Position numbers and translations under genes: made by a program | Assembly: GCA_025716855.1 (NCBI GenBank) | Contig: JAIXMQ010000011.1 | Coordinates: 248,001 to 312,000, forward strand | Reading direction: 5' to 3' | From: Pilaira anomala | Lineage: Eukaryota > Mucoromycota > Mucoromycetes > Mucorales > Mucoraceae | DNA: 64,000 nucleotides | The notes under the pieces: generated by a model | Databases searched by the model: none | What the model was told of the DNA's origin: nothing | The model's input: only the letters and a program-made list of their open reading frames with translations | Part shown: positions 57,707-64,000 of the stretch, one piece after another | Numbering within the stretch: position 1 is the stretch's first letter | How the letters are laid out: the number at the start of each line of letters is the position of its first letter

Positions 57707-57902
57707 ATAAATTAGTCCCTGAGATTATCTATCCTATCATAACGACATAGAATATTCAACCTTTCCTATTTTTGACAACTTTTCTTTTTTGAACCCTTCA
57801 TTTATCTTTCTTATATAAGGTTTCCTTTGACAATCCTAATTTTTTTCCTTTTCATTTCCTATTCATCACATTTTCCAATCTTAAGTTTTTTTTTTTTAAC
57901 AA
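56133..57902. other. 1.8-kb divergent promoter region of the SDR and WWE-like genes
   Basis: Contains a 43-nt A run at 57662-57704 and others at 57484-57511 and 57542-57556. The segment at 57160-57230 has more complex sequence (ATGATGAACCCCATTGTTCC) but I could not make it into an RNA gene. No coding gene. Confidence 0.5.
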
Positions 57903-58895
57903 ATGTCTACATCATTATTAACAGCTTCCGATGGTAGTATTATCATCTGGGGATTTATGTTTGAAAATACTTTATTCACTGAATTTGAGCGTCGCAACCA
58001 CGCAATCATTGAAAATGCTTACCGTCAACGTAAGAAGAAGCATAGTAGCCATCATATCAACATTGCAGATGCAAATTTACCAGATCCTGGAAAAGCAAAA
58101 CTGTATTTCGGTGTAGCTCAAAATCACCTTCGTATGCCAGGCACTCGATACTATGTGATAAGACATGTATTAAAACAATCTCCTTCTTCGCCTCCATTTT
58201 CTTCACCCATCTCGATGTCTTCACCAAGTTCAGCCTCCACTTCTTCTACTTTCTCTTCTTTGGATACATCCTTTGCAGGTCGTAGTAGATCTCAATTCCG
58301 TTCCGTTTCACCTCAATTGCAACACGCTTCAAACCAACAGAGAAAAAGACAACAAGGGCAAACTTCTTCAGGACACCAGCAAAAGAAGCAAAAACTTGTT
58401 TTTGCAAATCAATACCAACCATCTGTTGTTTCAAATCAGTCCCAACAACAACAAGTTACTTCAAATCATTATCAACAAGATCAAAGTGTCCCCAATTATT
58501 ACCAACAAAATCAAGAGATAGTCCCCATTGATTATCAACAAGAACAAGCTATTTCAAGTAACTATCAACAGCTTGTATCTAGTAATTATCAACCATTTGT
58601 ATCCAACAATTATCAACAAGATCAACAGTTTAACTCGGAAACTTTAGCCCAAGTTCTTTCAAATGACATGTCTTTAATCAACGTGGACCAAAACGCATGT
58701 GTAGACTCAATGATGAACTTTGGTCAACCTCCCATGGTATATTATGATGGTTTCTTTCCTGATTTTAGTGCCCTGAATATCACTGAAAACCCAACTTGGT
58801 TAAATGATGACTTGTTATTCTCGTGGTCTTCTCCTCCTCCAGTTGAAGCATTTGATTGCAATCAACTTGATTTAACAAATCAATTGTATATTTAA
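57903..58895 (+). CDS. WWE-like domain protein with Q/N-rich SNYQQ repeats
   Basis: 330 residues, one exon. The N-terminal 85 residues (IIIWGFMFENTLFTEFERRN, HAIIENAYRQRKKKH, GKAKLYFGVAQNHLRMPGTR, YYVIRHV) have the Trp, the IExAY core and the RxxR-type end of a WWE-like domain; WWE domains bind iso-ADP-ribose or act in ubiquitin and ADP-ribose pathways. A Ser/Pro-rich linker and a short basic patch (QQRKRQQGQ, KKQKL) follow. The C-terminal half is prion-like, with repeated NYQQ or HYQQ units, and ends in an acidic aromatic segment (TWLNDDLLFSWSSPPPVEAF) like an activation domain. WWE assignment is moderate; role unknown. Single exon with a TATA-like region upstream (TTATATAAGG at about 57811). 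Confidence 0.6.
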   Translation: MSTSLLTASDGSIIIWGFMFENTLFTEFERRNHAIIENAYRQRKKKHSSHHINIADANLPDPGKAKLYFGVAQNHLRMPGTRYYVIRHVLKQSPSSPPFSSPISMSSPSSASTSSTFSSLDTSFAGRSRSQFRSVSPQLQHASNQQRKRQQGQTSSGHQQKKQKLVFANQYQPSVVSNQSQQQQVTSNHYQQDQSVPNYYQQNQEIVPIDYQQEQAISSNYQQLVSSNYQPFVSNNYQQDQQFNSETLAQVLSNDMSLINVDQNACVDSMMNFGQPPMVYYDGFFPDFSALNITENPTWLNDDLLFSWSSPPPVEAFDCNQLDLTNQLYI

Positions 58896-60409
58896 AAAAA
58901 AAAAGCAACAACCTAGAACATACTCATACATACACATACAAACACACATACACGCATACACTGTATAGATCTCTTTTCTTTTTTCCAAATAGACTTTTTT
59001 CTTCTTCTTCTCCTCTCCTGTTATATGTTAGATAAATTTACATGCGACCTCCATTCCTTTTTTTCCATTCCTTTATGACCTTTATTGTATATTGTTTAAA
59101 CTATTGTATTTTGAATAAATCAAAAGAAAGCCTCACTAAATAACCTGTATTTTGATTTGTCTAGTTTTACCAAGTAACGTATAGTCTTTACGTTTTTGAT
59201 TTCATGTCATTTTTCTTTATTTTCACTGGATAATAAATAACATGCATTTTTTTTTTAAAAAAAAAAATAACATGTAGTCTTTTTTGTTTGAATTCCCTAA
59301 AAATAACATACTATACTTACTTTCATTTTGAATAATATACATTTTTTTTTTCTAATCCGTTATCTTTAAAAAATATATGTACTTGATTAATTTAATTCTT
59401 TATCTGGCTCGAAATAGTAATGTATACATACATAACTTTTTAACTATTTTAAATGATATGCATGTAAGTATCTTTCGATGTTTTTTTTTATCATTGGTAA
59501 AAAGAATTAACGCTAAAGTGTCTGTGAGTTTGCTTTATTAAGACACTCAATACAAGAGATGATTGGTAAAAAATCAAAGTGTTTCCGCTGTTGGTCGGAT
59601 TAGAGACAAATATAGTTTTAACATTTAGACACGTGGAATTATTAAAAAGGGTTTTATTTTAGAACATAAAATTACTGTTTTTGGTTCTTATAATAATTTC
59701 CATGTGTTTATACATACATACTACAGTAATGAGACCTCTTCTTTTTATGTACCCGATGAGAAAAGACTGTGCGCTTAAAGCCTCGGCCTCTTTTTCTCTT
59801 GTGATTTATACACTTTTGTATTTCTCTAAGATATATACACAGTTTACGTGCATTAATGAGTGGGTCACGTCGGATAATATATCTTTATTATTATTATTAT
59901 TATTAGAACCTACAACTTTAGCTAAATGGGTACTTACCGAACTCTCTAGCTCTCTTTCCGTGTCATAAGTTCTTTATACATAATTAAATTTACTATTTGA
60001 AGATTGTGGGTAATGATCCATTGCTAAGCTAATATAAACATTAAGTTGGTTACGTATTATTCTTTAAAATAAATAATAAGCTTTAGAAGAGAAACAGTTC
60101 CGAGGAAACCGAAGTTATGGTAAGACAATTAATTTAAACACGAATAAACGTCATTGAACCTTAAAAATTCATTTCCCTTTTTTACCCCTTTTTTTTTTGC
60201 GCGCACAAATACCCCTTTTTTTTTGCATTTAAGCCACGTGATTTAAAGGATATGGATAATACAATCACGTGATACTTGTTACCGCAGTTGGAAAACAGCT
60301 ATGTGGCTTAGGCCGAGAGAGATTTTTTTAAGTCTGGGTTCTATAGAAAAAAAAAAAAAGAATTTGTTTATATCCTGCTGTTTTTTTGTTTCATACAACA
60401 TTATTCACA
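58896..60409. other. 1.5-kb spacer before eIF5B
   Basis: 3' flank of the WWE-like gene and the eIF5B promoter. Two CACGTGA boxes near 60236 and 60265 lie about 150 bp upstream of the eIF5B start. The frame at 59681-59968 is unsupported. Confidence 0.5.
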
Positions 60410-63400
60410 ATGGCTAAGAAGAAGGGAGGAAAGAGAAAGGACGACTACTGGTAATACCAAAAAAAAAAACAATTCTGTAAATATAAAATAACCGTCTTTA
60501 TTTACCTTTTTTTCTTTTTCTTTTTTTTTTTTTTTAAATAAATAAATAGGGAAGATGCTTATGGAGAAGACGCAGCAGCAACTGGTGCTGATACTGCTCC
60601 TCCAGAAACCGAAGAAGACTTTGCTCAAAGAGCCTCCGCTTTTAACGCTCTTGCTGAAAACCAAGAAGAAGAAGAAGAGGATGGGTAAGCAACCACAACA
60701 AAATTGGAAAAGTATTTTCAAATAATTATGCGAATACTAAATATATAACGTATATTATAGTTTAATGGCTATGGTGAATAAAGCAGCCAAGAACAAAGTT
60801 AAAAAGGGAAAGAAGGGAAAGAAACAACAAGTAGAGGAAGAAGAGGAAGAGACGGAATCTGCTCCTACTCCTGCTCCCGCTTCTACTGTTGCTGACGACG
60901 AAGAACCTGCTGAAGAAGTGGATGATTTCGATTGGGCAAACGATAAGAAGAGTAAGAAGGGAAAGAAGGGAAAGGCTACTGAATCTCCCGCTGAACCCGC
61001 TGATACTGAAGATACTGGAGAAATTCGTATCTTGACCAAAAAAGAGAAGGAAAAGTTAAAGAAGGAAAAGCTCAAAGAAGCTAAACGTTTAGCTGCCCTC
61101 GAAAAGAAACAACAACAAGAAGCTGAAGACGCTGAATTCAATAAACTTTTAGGTTTAGAAGAAAATGCTGATAAGAAGGAAGATGGCGCTGCTGCTGATG
61201 CGGCTCCCGCTAAATCTAAAAAGCAATTGCTCAAGGAAAAGAAGGCTAAAAAGTTGGCTGCCAAGGAAACTGAACCTGAAGCCGCTCCTGCTCCTGTTGA
61301 AGAACCCATTGTACCTGCTAAGGGTAAGAAGGCAAAGGGTGGTAATGTTGCTGCTTTAAGAGTATGTATATATTTTATACTAGTTTTTTTTTTTTTTTTA
61401 AAAAAAAAATTGTGAAAAACATAACTGACATATCTAATGAATTAGAAAATGGTTGAAGCTCAACGTGCTGCTGAGGAAGCTGAGCGTAAGCGTATTGAAG
61501 AAGAGCAAAGACGTATTGAAGAAGAGGAAAAGAGACTTGCAGAAGAAGAAGCTAAGAAGGAAGAGGCTCGTGCAGCTAAGAGAGAAAGAGAGAGACTTAA
61601 GAAGGAAGAGCTTCGAAAGCAAGGTAAATTACTCACCAAGGCTCAAAGAGAAGCTCAACGTCAAGCTCAATTACGTCATGAGCAATTACTTGCTTCTGGT
61701 CATGTTCGTGTTCAAGCTTTAGAAGATAACGATAATAAGCCCAAGAAGGTGGTTTATGGTAACAAAAAGAAGAAGGGTCCTACTAAGGAAGAACAAGATA
61801 AGAAGAAGGCTGAAGCTGCTGAAAAGAAACGTTTAGAAGAAGAGGAAAAGAAGCGTAAGGAAGAGGAAGCTAAGGCTGCTGCTGCCGCTGAAGAATCCGA
61901 AGAGGATGATTGGGAGAAGGCCCTTGAAAGCAGTGAAGAGGAAGAAGAAAAGAAGGAAGATGAGGGAGAGGACCTTGCTAGTGATTGGGATGCCTCCAGT
62001 GATGAAGAGGAAAAGAAGCCTGCCCCTAAGGCTGCTGCTGCTCCCGCTAAGGCTGCTCCCGCTAAGAAGGCTGCTCCTGCTAAGGCCGCTCCTGCTAAGG
62101 CTGCTCCCGCCAAGAAGGCTGCTCCTGCCAAGAAGGAAGAATCTTCTGATGAAGACTCTGACTCTGAAGATGATTCTGATGATTCTGACGACTCTGACGA
62201 CGACTCCGATTACGACTCTGATGAAGATAGTTCCGATGAAGAACTCACTGCTACGCAACGTCTTGCCCTTCAAAAGAAGGAAGAAGCCGCAGCTCGTCGT
62301 GTTCAACGTCAACAAGAAGCTATGGCTAACCGTTCCAAGGACGATTTGCGTTCACCTATTTGTTGTATTCTTGGTCACGTCGATACTGGTAAGACCAAGT
62401 TATTAGATAAGATTCGTCAAACAAATGTACAAGAAGGTGAAGCAGGTGGTATTACCCAACAAATTGGTGCTACTTTCTTCCCTGCTGATGCCATTGAAAA
62501 GAAGACTGCTGTACTTGGTGAAGAGCGTCAAGAAAAACTCAAGGTACCTGGTATCTTGGTTATCGATACACCTGGTCACGAATCTTTCACAAACTTAAGA
62601 AGTAGAGGTAGTTCTCTTTGTAATATCGCTATTTTAGTTGTTGATATCATGCATGGTCTTGAACCTCAAACACTTGAATCTATTCGTTTACTTCGTGATC
62701 GTAAGACTCCTTTCATTGTTGCTTTAAATAAGATTGATCGTCTTTTCGAATGGAAGGCTATTCCCGATAACTCTTTCCTTGATTCTCTTTCAAAGCAAAA
62801 GCCTTCTGTTCAAGCTGAATTCGAAAAGCGTGTATCTGATACTATGCTTGCTTTCGCTGAACAAGGTCTTAACTCTCAACTTTACTACAAGAACAAGAAC
62901 TTTGCCAAGTATGTTTCTTTGGTACCTACCTCTGCTCACACTGGTGAAGGTATTCCTGATATGCTTAACTTGTTGATTAACTTGACACAATCTCGTATGA
63001 GTGAAAAGTTGATGTATATTACTGAACTTGAATGTACTGTACTTGAAGTCAAGGTGATTGAAGGTTTAGGTACTACTATTGATGTTGTACTTGTAAATGG
63101 TTGGTTACATGAAGGTGATCGTATTGTAGTTTGTGGTTTGAATGGACCTATTGTGACAACAGTGCGTGCACTTTTAACACCTCAACCTATGAGAGAATTA
63201 CGTATCAAATCACAATACGTACATCACAAATCTGTCAAGGCAGCTTTAGGTATCAAAATCTCTGCTCCTGATCTTGAAAAGGCAATTGCTGGTTCACGTC
63301 TTTTGGTAGCTGGCCCTGATGATGATATTGAAGACTTAAAGGAAGAAGTTATGTCTGATTTAACTAACTTGATGACATCTATTGATCGTACTGGTCATGG

Positions 63401-64000
63401 TGTCTGGGTGCAAGCTTCTACTTTAGGTGCACTTGAAGCTTTATTAGAATTCTTAAAGACCTCCAAGATTCCTGTCTCTGGTATCAATATTGGTCCTGTA
63501 CATAAAAAGGATGTCGTGAAAGCAAGTGTCATGCTTGAAAAGGCAAGAGAATATGCTGTCATGCTTTGTTTCGATGTCAGTGTTGATAAAGAAGCTGAAC
63601 AAATGGCTGAAGAAATGGGTATCCGTATCTTTACTGCCGATATTATTTATCATTTGTTTGATCGTTTCCAAGAATACCATGCTTCTATTACTGAACAAAA
63701 GCGTAAGGATCAAGCTTCTTCTGCTGTTTTCCCTTGTGTCCTTAAAATGATTCCTCGTGCCATTATTAACAAGAAAGATCCTATTATTATTGGTGTTGAC
63801 GTTATTGAAGGTACTCTTCGTTTAGGTACTCCTATTTGTGTTATCAAGACAAACCCTGAAACTCAAGCTCGTGAAGTTATTACACTTGGTAAGGTTACTT
63901 CCATTGAACAAAATCACAAGACTATGGAACAAGTCAAGAAGGGTGGTGCCGGTGGTGGTGTAGCTATCAAGATTGAATGTGCTACTTACGAAACTCCTAA
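60410..64000 (+). CDS. FUN12: Translation initiation factor eIF5B, C-terminus cut by the window
   Basis: eIF5B is the GTPase that joins the ribosomal subunits at the end of initiation. Start [14 protein letters not shown] at 60410; four introns seen, then one long open exon from about 61447 to the window end. The N-terminal third is highly charged (Lys/Glu and Asp/Ser tracts with an [15 protein letters not shown] repeat), as in other eIF5B proteins. The GTPase domain has [15 protein letters not shown] (G1), [17 protein letters not shown] (switch I), [20 protein letters not shown] (G3), NKIDRL (G4) and [13 protein letters not shown] (G5). Domain II begins near [15 protein letters not shown]; domain III ([29 protein letters not shown]) and the start of domain IV ([16 protein letters not shown]) follow. 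Only the last part of domain IV is missing. Confidence 0.96.

Noticed and set aside
60755..61309. Long minus-strand frame (184 codons, Ser/Ala/Phe-rich) opposite eIF5B
   Set aside because: It is the antisense shadow of the Lys/Glu-rich eIF5B N-terminus; no start context, splice pattern or domain.
61754..62315. Minus-strand Ala/Gly/Ser frames opposite eIF5B
   Set aside because: Antisense of the APAK repeat and Asp/Ser tracts of eIF5B.

Overview
The window is nuclear DNA of a fungus, most likely an early-diverging Mucoromycota (Mucorales-like) species. It is AT-rich. Genes are split by many short GT-AG introns, and introns and spacers are full of long A or T runs. It carries a Ral GTPase, which as far as I recall Dikarya lack, and a LINE of the type seen in Mucorales. 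No bacterial-style operons are present. Exon joins were worked out by eye from splice signals and reading frame, so small boundary errors are possible.

Layout. 1-5.7 kb: 5' part of GAA1 (cut by the window edge) and a USP7/Ubp15 deubiquitinase, both on minus. 6.5-12.1 kb: a LINE with two intact ORFs. 12.8-15.4 kb: an AVT-type amino-acid transporter and a GSKIP-domain protein. 17.6-22.9 kb: a zinc-finger/HNH protein with two SUMO-interaction-like motifs, TDP1 with two UIM-like motifs, and a Ral GTPase. 23.1-26.9 kb: a rearranged accessory block with two 416-bp inverted arms (3 mismatches), a decayed gene interrupted by a 167-bp MITE-like element, a RAL exon fragment and a further fragment of the decayed gene. 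27-32 kb: glutathione-dependent formaldehyde dehydrogenase and the histone H2B ubiquitin ligase BRE1. 33.9-38.4 kb: a small secreted peptide precursor, an RNase H1-like protein that has lost its catalytic residues, and a tRNA-Val with an ORF1-only retroelement beside it, bounded by an 18-bp duplication of the tRNA 5' end. 39.6-48.5 kb: beta'-COP, a Ctr-type copper transporter, a five-repeat Myb protein, a steroid 5-alpha-reductase family enzyme and a mitochondrial-type CDF metal transporter. 49.6-56.1 kb, all on minus: PHO88/SND3, Rab7, CDC123 and an SDR. 57.9-64 kb: a WWE-like/Q-N-rich protein and eIF5B (cut by the window edge).

Most genes are conserved housekeeping genes and are not functionally clustered, although ubiquitin signalling (USP7, BRE1, UIM-bearing TDP1) and endomembrane traffic (beta'-COP, Rab7, Ral, PHO88, GAA1) recur. 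The most unusual features are the tRNA-embedded half-LINE, the inverted RAL-flank duplication, the catalytically dead RNase H1, the SIM-bearing nuclease-like protein and the Kex2-type peptide precursor.
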